Source: Thermovenabulum sp049701175 (GTDB lineage: Bacteria; Bacillota; Thermosediminibacteria; Thermosediminibacterales; Thermosediminibacteraceae). Taken from it: 64,000 nt of DNA. The stretch covers positions 1 to 64,000 of the forward strand of contig NZ_JBNATW010000011.1 in assembly GCF_049701175.1 (NCBI RefSeq). The letters run 5' to 3'. The stretch's first letter is position 1. Each line of letters begins with the position of its first letter. The position numbers and the translations under genes are program-made. Shown here piece after piece: positions 33,516 through 42,061 of the stretch. Under the pieces are notes generated by a model. It ran no database searches and was not told the DNA's origin. It saw nothing but the letters and a program-made list of their open reading frames with translations.

Positions 33516-35288
33516 TTAGCCGTCAATTTTAATGTGTAGTTCCCTCAATTGTTTGGGTTCTACCTTAGCAGGCGCTTCAGTCAATAGACAGGTGCCATTT
33601 TGTGTTTTTGGGAAAGCAATACAATCTCTTATACTTTCCAAACCCAATAACAGCATTACCATCCTGTCAAGACCGTAAGCTATTCCGCCATGGGGAGGAG
33701 TTCCATATTCAAAAGCTTTTAATAAGAATCCGAAATTATTCCATGCCCTTTCTTGAGTAAAACCAAGCACATTAAACATCTTTTCTTGAAGTTCCGTTTT
33801 ATGTATCCTAATACTTCCTCCACCCAACTCTACTCCGTTTAAAACAATATCATAAGCTTTAGCGCGCACCTTCTCCGGTGCAGTATCCAACAAAGGAATA
33901 TCTTCATCCATAGGAGAAGTAAAAGGATGGTGCATTGCAACAAACCTCTTTTCTTCGTCATCCCACTCAAGGAGCGGGAATTCGACCACCCACAAGAACT
34001 TCAAAGCATCCTTATCAATTAGATTTAAAGTTTTACCTAAATATAAACGCATCTGCCCCAGCTGCTGAGCGACTAATTTTTCATCTTCATCTGCTAAGAA
34101 AATAAGTAAATCTCCCGTTTTAGCCTTCATCTTCTCAAAAATGCCTTTTAGTTCTTCTTCTTTAAAAAACTTTGCAATAGGGGATTTAATGCCTTCTTGA
34201 GAGAGCACAATCCATGCAAGACCTTTAGCGCCGAATTCCTTTGCCTTTTCCACAAGCTCATCTATGCCCTTCCTTGAAAATATATTGGCTCCGTCTTTAA
34301 TATTAATGCCTCTTACCCTACCACCTTTTTCTGCCACTTCTCTGAATACTTTAAACTCACTGTTTTTAATGTTTTCAGTTACATCGACTATCTCCAAGCC
34401 AAACCTTAAATCCGGCTTATCAGAGCCGTATTTTTCCATAGCTTCTTTGTATGTAATCCTTTTAAAAGGAATTTGTATTTCTTTGCCCAATACTTTTTCT
34501 ACAACATATTTTATAAGCCTCTCGTTTAAACTTATAACATCATCAACATCTACAAAAGACATTTCTATGTCCAATTGAGTAAATTCAGGTTGTCTATCTG
34601 CCCTTAAATCCTCATCCCTAAAACACCTTACAATTTGATAATAGCGTTCAATCCCTGATACCATTAATATCTGCTTAAAAAGTTGTGGCGATTGCGGTAA
34701 TGCATAAAAAGTTCCAGGGTTTAACCGGCTTGGAACCAAAAAATCCCTTGCTCCTTCGGGAGTGCTCCTTGTAAGCATAGGTGTTTCTACTTCTAAGAAC
34801 CCTTCATTGTCAAGAAAATCCCTTATAGCCTTATTTACTCTGTGGCGAAAAACAAAATTATTAAGCATTGACGGTCTTCTTAAATCCAAATATCTGTACT
34901 TTAATCTCAAGCTTTCGTCTACCTTTATATTGTCTTCGATAGGGAAGGGTGGCGTTTTTGCTTTACTTAAAATTTTTATTTCCTTTGCAAATACTTCCAC
35001 ATCTCCTGTGGGAATTTTTGGATTTTTGTTTTCCTCAGGCCTTTCCCTTACATCTCCTTTAACGGCTATAACATACTCATTTCTTAAATCTTCTGCAACA
35101 TCAAAAGCCTCTTTGTTATAATCCTCGCTGAAAACCACCTGGACTATGCCACTTCTATCCCTTAAATCAATAAAAATAACCCCACCTAAATCCCTGCGTG
35201 TCTGTACCCACCCTGAAAGTACAACCTCCTTATTTACATCACTCACTCTTAATGTTCCGCATGCATGCGTTCTTTTCATTCCTTCCAT
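33516..35288 (-). CDS. aspS: Aspartyl-tRNA synthetase
   Basis: 590 residues: N-terminal OB-fold anticodon domain (about 1-105), class II core with motif 2 (FRDEDLRADRQPEFTQLDIEMSF is the bacterial AspRS signature), a GAD insertion domain (about 290-415) and motif 3 (GIAYGLDRMVMLLLG). I place the start at ATG 35288, which shares one base with the hisS stop (TAATG), suggesting translational coupling; upstream TTG codons to 35297 are poorly spaced. Discriminating or non-discriminating type cannot be judged. Confidence 0.96.
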   Translation of the reverse strand: MEGMKRTHACGTLRVSDVNKEVVLSGWVQTRRDLGGVIFIDLRDRSGIVQVVFSEDYNKEAFDVAEDLRNEYVIAVKGDVRERPEENKNPKIPTGDVEVFAKEIKILSKAKTPPFPIEDNIKVDESLRLKYRYLDLRRPSMLNNFVFRHRVNKAIRDFLDNEGFLEVETPMLTRSTPEGARDFLVPSRLNPGTFYALPQSPQLFKQILMVSGIERYYQIVRCFRDEDLRADRQPEFTQLDIEMSFVDVDDVISLNERLIKYVVEKVLGKEIQIPFKRITYKEAMEKYGSDKPDLRFGLEIVDVTENIKNSEFKVFREVAEKGGRVRGINIKDGANIFSRKGIDELVEKAKEFGAKGLAWIVLSQEGIKSPIAKFFKEEELKGIFEKMKAKTGDLLIFLADEDEKLVAQQLGQMRLYLGKTLNLIDKDALKFLWVVEFPLLEWDDEEKRFVAMHHPFTSPMDEDIPLLDTAPEKVRAKAYDIVLNGVELGGGSIRIHKTELQEKMFNVLGFTQERAWNNFGFLLKAFEYGTPPHGGIAYGLDRMVMLLLGLESIRDCIAFPKTQNGTCLLTEAPAKVEPKQLRELHIKIDG

Positions 35289-36562
35289 TAACAACAACCC
35301 TTTCTAATGTTTTTATATAAAAATTCATAAATCTCGTTCATACCTATTTTTTGTTGCTTACCAGTTGATAAATCTTTTACCGTTAGAAAGTTTGATTTTA
35401 TTTCATCCTCACCTATAAAAATTGTATACTTTGCTGCAAGTTTATCTGCATATTTCATCTGGCCTTTTAAACTTCGGTTCATATAGTCAATATCTGCCGA
35501 TAACCCTTTTTCCCTAATATCAAACAGCAGTTTATAACCTGTCTCAAAGCTCTCATCGTCAAGTACTGCAATAAAAATATCAATACCTTTTTTAGGAATA
35601 CTCAAAAGGCCTTTACTTTCAAGAACATAAATGAGCCTTTCGATGCCCATCCCGAACCCGGCTGCCGGGATGTGAGGGCCTCCGCACTCCTCCACAAGTC
35701 CATCGTATCTTCCGCCACCGCAAAGGGTATTTTGCGCTCCTAAATCAGTAGAAATTATTTCAAAAACAGTTCTTGTATAATAATCAAGCCCTCTAACTAT
35801 CATAGGATCTACCGTGTATTCTATTTGTATAGCAGAAAGGAGTTTTTTTACTTTTGTGAAGTGGCCTTTGCAATCTTCGCATAAGTAATCCAATATTTTA
35901 GGTGAATCTTGAATCACCTTTTTACACTCATCATTTTTACAGTCCAATATCCTCAAAGGATTTTTCTCATACCTTACCTTACATGTATCGCATAATTTTC
36001 CCTTTTTTGACGACAGGTAATCGTGTAAAACTTTTTTATAAACAGGTCTACAATTACTACATCCTAAGGTATTTACTCTAAGGTCTAAATCTTCTAACCC
36101 TAATCCTTTTAAAAACTTTACGGCCATACCTATTACTTCTACATCCACAGCAGGGTTTTCCGAACCAAAGACTTCAATTCCAAACTGATGAAATTCTCTA
36201 AGTCTTCCCGCCTGAGGTCTTTCATACCTAAACCCCGGTATTATGTAATATAATTTTAATGGAAGGGATTGATTGTATAGTTTATGTTCAATCAAAGCCC
36301 TTGCACATGCGGCAGTACCTTCAGGTTTTAAAGTTAAGCTTCTCCCTGATTTATCCTGAAAGGTATACATCTCTTTTTCTACAATATCAGTAGTTTCCCC
36401 TACACCTCTTAAAAAAAGCTCTGTATGCTCAAAAGTTGGGGTTCTTATTTCTTTGTAACCAAAAATATCACATATTTTCCTAAATTCTCTTTCTAAAAAC
36501 TGCCACTTTTCTACCTCATCGGGGAGTATATCCTTCGTACCTCTCGGTGCTTTAGTTAGCAT
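35288..36562 (-). CDS. hisS: Histidyl-tRNA synthetase
   Basis: A 424-residue class II synthetase with motif 1 (APRGTKDILPDEVEKW), motif 2 (FRYERPQAGRLREFHQFG), the HisA motif (VRGLDYYTRTVFE) and motif 3 (AAGFGMGIERL), and a C-terminal anticodon domain. It also has an insertion with cysteine pairs (CDTCKVRYE, CKNDEC, CEDCKGH) seen in clostridial HisRS, possibly zinc-binding. ATG 36562 follows AAAGGGGC. Operon with aspS, as in Bacillus. Confidence 0.97.
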   Translation of the reverse strand: MLTKAPRGTKDILPDEVEKWQFLEREFRKICDIFGYKEIRTPTFEHTELFLRGVGETTDIVEKEMYTFQDKSGRSLTLKPEGTAACARALIEHKLYNQSLPLKLYYIIPGFRYERPQAGRLREFHQFGIEVFGSENPAVDVEVIGMAVKFLKGLGLEDLDLRVNTLGCSNCRPVYKKVLHDYLSSKKGKLCDTCKVRYEKNPLRILDCKNDECKKVIQDSPKILDYLCEDCKGHFTKVKKLLSAIQIEYTVDPMIVRGLDYYTRTVFEIISTDLGAQNTLCGGGRYDGLVEECGGPHIPAAGFGMGIERLIYVLESKGLLSIPKKGIDIFIAVLDDESFETGYKLLFDIREKGLSADIDYMNRSLKGQMKYADKLAAKYTIFIGEDEIKSNFLTVKDLSTGKQQKIGMNEIYEFLYKNIRKGCC

Positions 36563-36598
36563 TCAATCAGCCCCTTTATATATTTGCTACTGATAAAC

Positions 36599-36627
36599 AA
36601 TATATTTAAAATATATATTAATGTCAA
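36599..36627 (-). promoter_or_regulatory. Promoter of hisS-aspS
   Basis: On minus, TTGACA (36622-36627), 17 bp, TATATT (36599-36604). No T-box leader fits in the short space before hisS. Confidence 0.8.
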
Positions 36628-36675
36628 TATTTATAAAAAAAATGAGGGTTAAAATTTCACAAATTCCTAACAAAT

Positions 36676-36704
36676 TTTACACACATTTTATAAAATCTTA
36701 CTAT
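36676..36704 (+). promoter_or_regulatory. Probable promoter of htrA
   Basis: TTTACA (36676-36681), 17 bp, TACTAT (36699-36704). An overlapping TATAAA would need a 20-bp spacer. The 207-bp hisS/htrA divergent region shows no other element. Confidence 0.5.
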
Positions 36705-36769
36705 AAAATTAAACTCGAAGGCTATACTTGTTTGGAAAAAATATAATTTGAAAAGGAGGTAGATAAATT

Positions 36770-37927
36770 ATGAAACTTTTTTATAGGTATAAATACTTTG
36801 TCGCTGTGCTAATAGGTTTTGCATTAGGAATTGGAGTTGTTGCAGGAGGATTTTTCGCCTATAATTTCTTTTACCCTTCAAAAACGGTCAAGGCAGGAAA
36901 TTATGAAGCAAAAGTAACAAATTTCTCAACACCATATACTCTACCGAATATACCGGATATAGTCGAAAAAGTAAGTGATGCGGTAGTTTTTATAGAAACA
37001 ACTGTAGAAAGTAGAAACTTCTATAATCCTTTTATTGACGATCCTTTTTTTAGATTCTTCTTTGAAGATTTCCCATCAACACCCAATGTTAGTAAAAGTA
37101 TAGGTTCGGGATTTATAATTAGTCCTGACGGATACATTTTAACAAATGAACACGTAATATCTGGTGCTACTGAAGTTTCTGTAACAGTAAAAGGCTATGA
37201 TAAACCTTTTAAAGCACAAATTGTTGGGAAAGATTTTGACCTTGATTTGGCAGTACTAAAAATTAATTCTACGAAGCCTCTACCTTATATAACCATGGGT
37301 GACTCAGATAAAATGAGGGTTGGAGATTGGGTTATTGCAATAGGAAATCCTTACAGGTTAGACCATACAGTTACAGTTGGGGTTATCAGCGCTAAAGGAC
37401 GTCCCATTACAATCTCCGATAAGTCTGGTAAACAAAGGGTCTATACTAACCTTATTCAAACAGATGCAGCTATAAACCCAGGTAACAGCGGAGGTCCATT
37501 AATATCCTTGAGCGGAGAAGTTATAGGAATTAATACTGCAATAAATGCTGAAGCCCAAGGCATAGGCTTTGCAATACCTATAAACACAGTAAAAGAGGTG
37601 TTAGATGAGCTTAAAAAAGGTGGCATTACGCGTCCATATATAGGAGTAGGTTTGCAGGATATTACTCAAGATTTAGCAAATTATTTTAATTTAAAAAATA
37701 CCAATGGTGCATTGATTAGCTACGTTCAGCCTGGAAGCCCTGCTTCTGCAGCAGGTTTAAAAGAAGGCGACATAATACTGCAAATAAATAACAAAACTGT
37801 AAAAAATGCAAATGATGTAGCAAATATTATTAAAAACTCCAAAGTAAATGACATATTAGCCCTATTGATATTGAGAGATGGCAAACAATTATATGTAACC
37901 GTCAAAGTTGGCAAAAAACCTAATTAA
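36770..37927 (+). CDS. htrA: HtrA/DegP-type serine protease
   Basis: 385 residues: one N-terminal membrane anchor (about 10-33), trypsin-like domain with triad H128 (TNEHV), D159 (DLDLAVL) and S240 (GNSGGPL), then one PDZ domain (about 285-380, with YIGVGLQDIT). It degrades misfolded proteins at the outer face of the membrane. ATG 36770 follows AAAGGAGGT. It is alone on plus between two minus-strand operons. Confidence 0.96.
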   Translation: MKLFYRYKYFVAVLIGFALGIGVVAGGFFAYNFFYPSKTVKAGNYEAKVTNFSTPYTLPNIPDIVEKVSDAVVFIETTVESRNFYNPFIDDPFFRFFFEDFPSTPNVSKSIGSGFIISPDGYILTNEHVISGATEVSVTVKGYDKPFKAQIVGKDFDLDLAVLKINSTKPLPYITMGDSDKMRVGDWVIAIGNPYRLDHTVTVGVISAKGRPITISDKSGKQRVYTNLIQTDAAINPGNSGGPLISLSGEVIGINTAINAEAQGIGFAIPINTVKEVLDELKKGGITRPYIGVGLQDITQDLANYFNLKNTNGALISYVQPGSPASAAGLKEGDIILQINNKTVKNANDVANIIKNSKVNDILALLILRDGKQLYVTVKVGKKPN

Positions 37928-37938
37928 TTTCAAAAATA

Positions 37939-37965
37939 AGACTCGAGGATTAATCCCTCGAGTCT
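37939..37965. terminator. Terminator shared by htrA and the small helical gene
   Basis: A 10-bp perfect stem AGACTCGAGG (37939-37948) / CCTCGAGTCT (37956-37965), followed by ATTTTTT on plus and by TTATTTTTG on minus. Confidence 0.85.
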
Positions 37966-38194
37966 ATTTTTTGTTGTGAATATTTGTAAAAGGATTCTTC
38001 TCTAAATCTCCATCTTCTTCAAATTTTTCTCTCAGTTTTTTCACTACACTTACATCCATCTTAATGTCTTTAGCAATTTCTTCATCATTAAGTCCTTCTT
38101 CAAAAAGCTCTGCTATTTCTGAAAAGTCTTCCTCGTGAGAATAAAGTTTAATAGTGCTTTTTTTCCTTTTCGTAAGTACCCCTCCGTTTCCCAA
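37964..38194 (-). CDS. Small charged helical protein, possible HTH
   Basis: 76 residues, hypothetical. The segment FSEIAELFEEGLNDEEIAKDIKMDVSVVKKLREKF looks like a helix-turn-helix of the kind found in short regulators, followed by a charged tail. Start is uncertain: the frame opens at TTG 38194 without a good ribosome site, whereas a strong GGAGGGG (38179-38185) lies inside it with no ATG, GTG or TTG at the right distance. It follows the MBL hydrolase by 14 bp and closes the long relA operon. I cannot give a function. Confidence 0.55.
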   Translation of the reverse strand: MGNGGVLTKRKKSTIKLYSHEEDFSEIAELFEEGLNDEEIAKDIKMDVSVVKKLREKFEEDGDLEKNPFTNIHNKK

Positions 38195-38208
38195 AATACT
38201 AAGGGAAC

Positions 38209-38829
38209 CTATCTTAGAAAGGGGTTTGTCATCCTTTCTTCACCAATAGTAGAAGATAATCCATGACCTGGTAAAATTTTAACTTCATCACCCAAGGGAA
38301 GGATTTTCTCCATTATTGATTTTTTAAGGGTACTGTAAGATCCTCCGGGAAAATCTGTTCTCCCTATGGAACCTGCAAATAATGTGTCTCCAGTAAACAA
38401 CATGTCCTCCACTTTTATAGAAATACTACCCTTAGTATGCCCTGGCGTGTGCAGTATCTCTAATTTTAATTCTCCTACATAAATATTGTCTCCATCCTTT
38501 AAGAAAATATCCGCTTCTTTTAAGCTGAATCCTCTACCCAAAAATATTGATAGATTTTTTTCGGGGCTTAATATCATATCTTTATCCAATTCGTGAATTA
38601 AAAGGGGAGCATTGGTTCTTTCCCTCAATAAATCAGCACCTTCAATGTGATCGCAATGACCGTGAGTTAATATAATATGAGTCAAGGTAAGGTTTTTATT
38701 ATATATCACATTTAATATTTTCTCCGGATTTCCACCGGGATCAATGCAAGCTGCTTTATTTGTTTTTTCACAACCTATTATATAACAATTGGCCAAAAGC
38801 GAACCTACTTGAAGCGTTTCCAAATACAT
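38209..38829 (-). CDS. MBL-fold metallohydrolase (glyoxalase II-like, YqgX type)
   Basis: 206 residues. Zinc ligands are in THGHCDHIEG (HxHxDH), GHTKGS, GDTLFAGSIGRTDF and LPGHG. It belongs to the small glyoxalase II-like hydroxyacylglutathione hydrolase group, common next to dtd and relA in Clostridia. The natural thioester substrate in organisms without glutathione is unknown. ATG 38829, 21 bp after dtd. Confidence 0.9.
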   Translation of the reverse strand: MYLETLQVGSLLANCYIIGCEKTNKAACIDPGGNPEKILNVIYNKNLTLTHIILTHGHCDHIEGADLLRERTNAPLLIHELDKDMILSPEKNLSIFLGRGFSLKEADIFLKDGDNIYVGELKLEILHTPGHTKGSISIKVEDMLFTGDTLFAGSIGRTDFPGGSYSTLKKSIMEKILPLGDEVKILPGHGLSSTIGEERMTNPFLR

Positions 38830-38850
38830 TGTTGCTTCCTCCTAAAATTT

Positions 38851-39300
38851 TTAAAAGGTCTTCTTCGAATCTAAAAGAATAGTTACAGGGCCATCATTTT
38901 CCAATTTTACTATCATATGAGCCTGAAATTGTCCTGTAGTTACTTTTTCAGTTTTTTCCCTGCATAATTTTACGAATTCTTCGTATAAATTTAGTGCTTT
39001 TTCGTGGCCAGCAGCCATTGTAAAACTCGGCCTTTTCCCTTTTCTTACATCACCGTATAAGGTAAATTGAGAAACCACTAAAATTTCTCCATCTACATCA
39101 AGTACAGAAAGGTTCATCTTACCATTTTCATCTTCAAAAATTCTAAGATTTGTTACTTTCTCAGCCATATATTTAGCGTCATCAATAGTATCTTCATCTC
39201 CAACTCCCAAGAAAACCAATATGCCTTTATTAATAGAGGAAATAATCTCACCCTCTACTTCAACCATTGCTTTAGATACCCTTTGAACCACTGCCCTCAT
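38851..39300 (-). CDS. dtd: D-aminoacyl-tRNA deacylase
   Basis: 149 residues, standard length. It has MRAVVQRVSKA at the N-terminus, the SQFTLYGD motif (about 77-84) and the NDGPVTILLDS Gly-Pro motif at the end, which together form the active site removing D-amino acids (and glycine from tRNA-Ala). ATG 39300, 14 bp after relA: conserved pairing in Firmicutes. Confidence 0.96.
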   Translation of the reverse strand: MRAVVQRVSKAMVEVEGEIISSINKGILVFLGVGDEDTIDDAKYMAEKVTNLRIFEDENGKMNLSVLDVDGEILVVSQFTLYGDVRKGKRPSFTMAAGHEKALNLYEEFVKLCREKTEKVTTGQFQAHMIVKLENDGPVTILLDSKKTF

Positions 39301-39314
39301 CTTATTTCTCCCTT

Positions 39315-41474
39315 CTATTGATTCATAACCCTTTTTACTTCAAATACTCCATTTATCTTTTTTAACTTTTGAATAACATTTTCAAGGTGTTGCTTGTCTT
39401 TTATTTCAAGGACAAGATCAATAATTGCAATGCCATTTTTTGTAGCCCTCGCATTTACGGCGTCAATAGTAGTCTTCATATCTCCGATGAGATTAATTAC
39501 TTCCGAAAGGACGCCGGGCCTATCATAGGCAGATGCTTCTATTTCAACAGGATATGAATTTTCTTTGAAAGTGTCCCATTTTACTTCAATAAGTCTTTCT
39601 TTGTAAAGATTATTTTGAACATTGGGACAATCATACCTGTGTATTGAGACACCCCTGCCTCTTGTAATGTAACCTACTATCTTATCTCCAGGTACTGGAT
39701 TGCAGCATCGTGAAAATTTTACAAGAATATTATCAATTCCTTCTACTTTTACAGCTTCTTTTGAGACAACTTGTTTTTTAGATTTTTGAACTACCTTATC
39801 CTCAATAACTAATTTTTCACTTTTAATTGTTTTTTTATATTCATCTAATATCTTCTGAAAGGCCTGAGTAGGAGATATCCCACCAAAACCAACTGCTGCA
39901 TACAAGTCTTCAATACTCTGCATGCTTAGTTTTTTCAAAAAACTTTCTAAAAAGTCGTGTTTTATAATCTGGTAAAAATCATACCCTTGCCTTTTTGCCT
40001 CTTTCTCCAAAAGCTCTTTTCCTTTTACTATGTTTTCTTCTCTTCTTTCTTTTTTAAACCACTGTTTTATTTTACTTTTTGCCTGAGTGGATTTTACAAA
40101 TTTCAGCCAATCCCAGCTTGGCCCACTGCTGTGTGAAGAGGTAATTATTTCTACAATATCACCATTTGAAAGTTTATAATCTAAGGGTACCATTTTACCG
40201 TTTACTTTTGCACCTATGCAGCGGTTTCCCACATCTGTGTGTATCCGATATGCAAAGTCTATAGGACATGAACCTGCTGGAAGATTTATAACATCACCTT
40301 TAGGAGTAAAAACGTATACTTCATCAGTAAAAAGATCCAATTTTAATGATTCCATAAACTCCTTGGCATCTTTTAAATCTCTTTGCCAGTCCAATATTTC
40401 CCTAAGCCAAGAGAGTTTCTTGTCAAATTCGTCTACCTTGTTTCCTTCTTTATAGCGCCAGTGAGCTGCAATACCGTATTCTGCAGTTTTATGCATTTCA
40501 TAAGTTCTAATCTGTATCTCTAATGGCTCACCCTTTGAATCAATAACTGTAGTGTGAAGCGACTGATACATATTAGGTTTTGGCATAGCAATATAGTCTT
40601 TAAATCTCCCAGGGATAGGTTTCCATAATGTATGAACAACCCCTAAAGCAGCATAACAATCTCTTACAGTATCAACAATAACCCTGACTGCAGTTAGATC
40701 ATATATTTGATCAAAGGTTTTATTTTGTTCTTTCATTTTTTTGTATATGCTGTAAAAATGCTTTGGTCTCCCTTGGATATCAGCTTTTATCCCTGCTGAT
40801 TCTAATTTTTGCTTCAGAATAGTTATCATTTCATTTATATGTTCTTCGCGCTCTCTTCTTTTTTTTGCAACTTTATCAACAAGATCGTAATAATGCTCGG
40901 GTTCAAGGTACCTAAAAGCCAAATCTTCAAGCTCCCATTTTATTTTTGAGATACCCAACCTGTGCGCTAAAGGTGCAAATATTTCTAAGGTTTCGATTGC
41001 CTTCTCCTTTTGTTTTTCTACAGGCATAGATTTCAAAGTGCGCATATTATGGAGCCTATCTGCTAATTTAATCAAAATTATTCTTATATCCTTTGCCATT
41101 GCAAGCAGCATTTTTCTCAAATTCTCAGCCTGCTGCTCTTCCTTTGACTTGAACTCTAATTTACCGAGCTTTGTAACACCGTCCACCAACAGGGCTATTT
41201 CGGAGCCAAAATTTTTTTCAATATCCTCGATGCTGTATTGTGTATCTTCAACCACATCGTGCAATAGCCCTGCCGCAATTGTTGCAGTATCCAATTCTAA
41301 ATCGGCCAAAATCATAGCAACTTCCAAGGGGTGGAAAATAAAAAGCTCTCCTGATGCCCTGTGCTGGCCATCATGGGCTTTTTTTGCAAAATAATACGCA
41401 TCCTCTATAAGCTTTAAATCGGCTTGAGGGTTGTAAGAACGTATTTTGTTTTCGAGTTTTTCTATAGTTGTCAT
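39315..41474 (-). CDS. relA: Bifunctional (p)ppGpp synthetase/hydrolase
   Basis: 719 residues. Domains: HD hydrolase with H72-D73 (LLHDVVEDT), RelA/SpoT synthetase (YSIYKKMKEQ; AVRVIVD; MPKPNMYQSLHTTV), TGS (VYVFTPKGDVINLP, about 390-450), a zinc-finger-like CCNPVPGD region and C-terminal ACT. The intact HD and synthetase motifs point to both activities. Start ATG 41474 follows AGGGGTGGATATT; the GTG at 41483 lies inside the ribosome site. Controls the stringent response. Downstream of apt as in most Firmicutes. Confidence 0.96.
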   Translation of the reverse strand: MTTIEKLENKIRSYNPQADLKLIEDAYYFAKKAHDGQHRASGELFIFHPLEVAMILADLELDTATIAAGLLHDVVEDTQYSIEDIEKNFGSEIALLVDGVTKLGKLEFKSKEEQQAENLRKMLLAMAKDIRIILIKLADRLHNMRTLKSMPVEKQKEKAIETLEIFAPLAHRLGISKIKWELEDLAFRYLEPEHYYDLVDKVAKKRREREEHINEMITILKQKLESAGIKADIQGRPKHFYSIYKKMKEQNKTFDQIYDLTAVRVIVDTVRDCYAALGVVHTLWKPIPGRFKDYIAMPKPNMYQSLHTTVIDSKGEPLEIQIRTYEMHKTAEYGIAAHWRYKEGNKVDEFDKKLSWLREILDWQRDLKDAKEFMESLKLDLFTDEVYVFTPKGDVINLPAGSCPIDFAYRIHTDVGNRCIGAKVNGKMVPLDYKLSNGDIVEIITSSHSSGPSWDWLKFVKSTQAKSKIKQWFKKERREENIVKGKELLEKEAKRQGYDFYQIIKHDFLESFLKKLSMQSIEDLYAAVGFGGISPTQAFQKILDEYKKTIKSEKLVIEDKVVQKSKKQVVSKEAVKVEGIDNILVKFSRCCNPVPGDKIVGYITRGRGVSIHRYDCPNVQNNLYKERLIEVKWDTFKENSYPVEIEASAYDRPGVLSEVINLIGDMKTTIDAVNARATKNGIAIIDLVLEIKDKQHLENVIQKLKKINGVFEVKRVMNQ

Positions 41475-41520
41475 AATATCCACCCCTTAAGATTCCATGA
41501 ACAATTAAAATTTTTAATAT

Positions 41521-42042
41521 TTAATATTTTATCAAAGAAAATACCTCATAGCCTCTTAGATTTTCTCTTCCATTCAGCTCTGTAAGTTCAATTAAAAAGG
41601 CCACACCCACAACTTTACCACCTAATTTCTCCACTAACTCTATTGTTGTAAAAATAGTTCCCCCTGTTGCCAATAAATCATCTACAACCAATACCTTTTG
41701 TCCATTAAAGATTGCATCTTTATGCATCTCAAGAATATCTGTACCGTATTCGAGTTTATATTCTGCTTTTATTGTTTCACCTGGAAGTTTTCCTTTCTTT
41801 CTTGCAGGAATAAACCCTTTCCCCAATTCGTAAGCCAAGGGCGCGCCAATGATAAATCCTCTCGCTTCAGGACCTGCCACTAAATCAAATTCCTTATCCT
41901 TTACAAGTTCTGCTAACCCTTTAATAGCTGCTTTAAAAGCTTCTCCATCCTTAAGTAGTGTTGTAATATCTTTGAAACTTATACCTTTTTTAGGAAAATC
42001 CATAATAATCCTTATTTTTTCCTTCAATTGTTCCGGTGTCAT
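41521..42042 (-). CDS. apt: Adenine phosphoribosyltransferase
   Basis: 173 residues. It has the PRPP-binding motif VLVVDDLLATGGT and the upstream AGPEARGFIIGAPLAYELG and the flexible-loop KLPGETI stretch of APRTs. Salvages adenine to AMP. ATG 42042 follows AAGGGGGCG; it lies between recJ and relA, the conserved order. Confidence 0.96.
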   Translation of the reverse strand: MTPEQLKEKIRIIMDFPKKGISFKDITTLLKDGEAFKAAIKGLAELVKDKEFDLVAGPEARGFIIGAPLAYELGKGFIPARKKGKLPGETIKAEYKLEYGTDILEMHKDAIFNGQKVLVVDDLLATGGTIFTTIELVEKLGGKVVGVAFLIELTELNGRENLRGYEVFSLIKY

Positions 42043-42061
42043 TATAATCGCCCCCTTAGAT

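Noticed and set aside
33276..33532. Open frames on both strands over the 6S RNA segment
   Set aside because: No ribosome sites and no protein family resemblance; the strong pairing and synteny favour an RNA gene.
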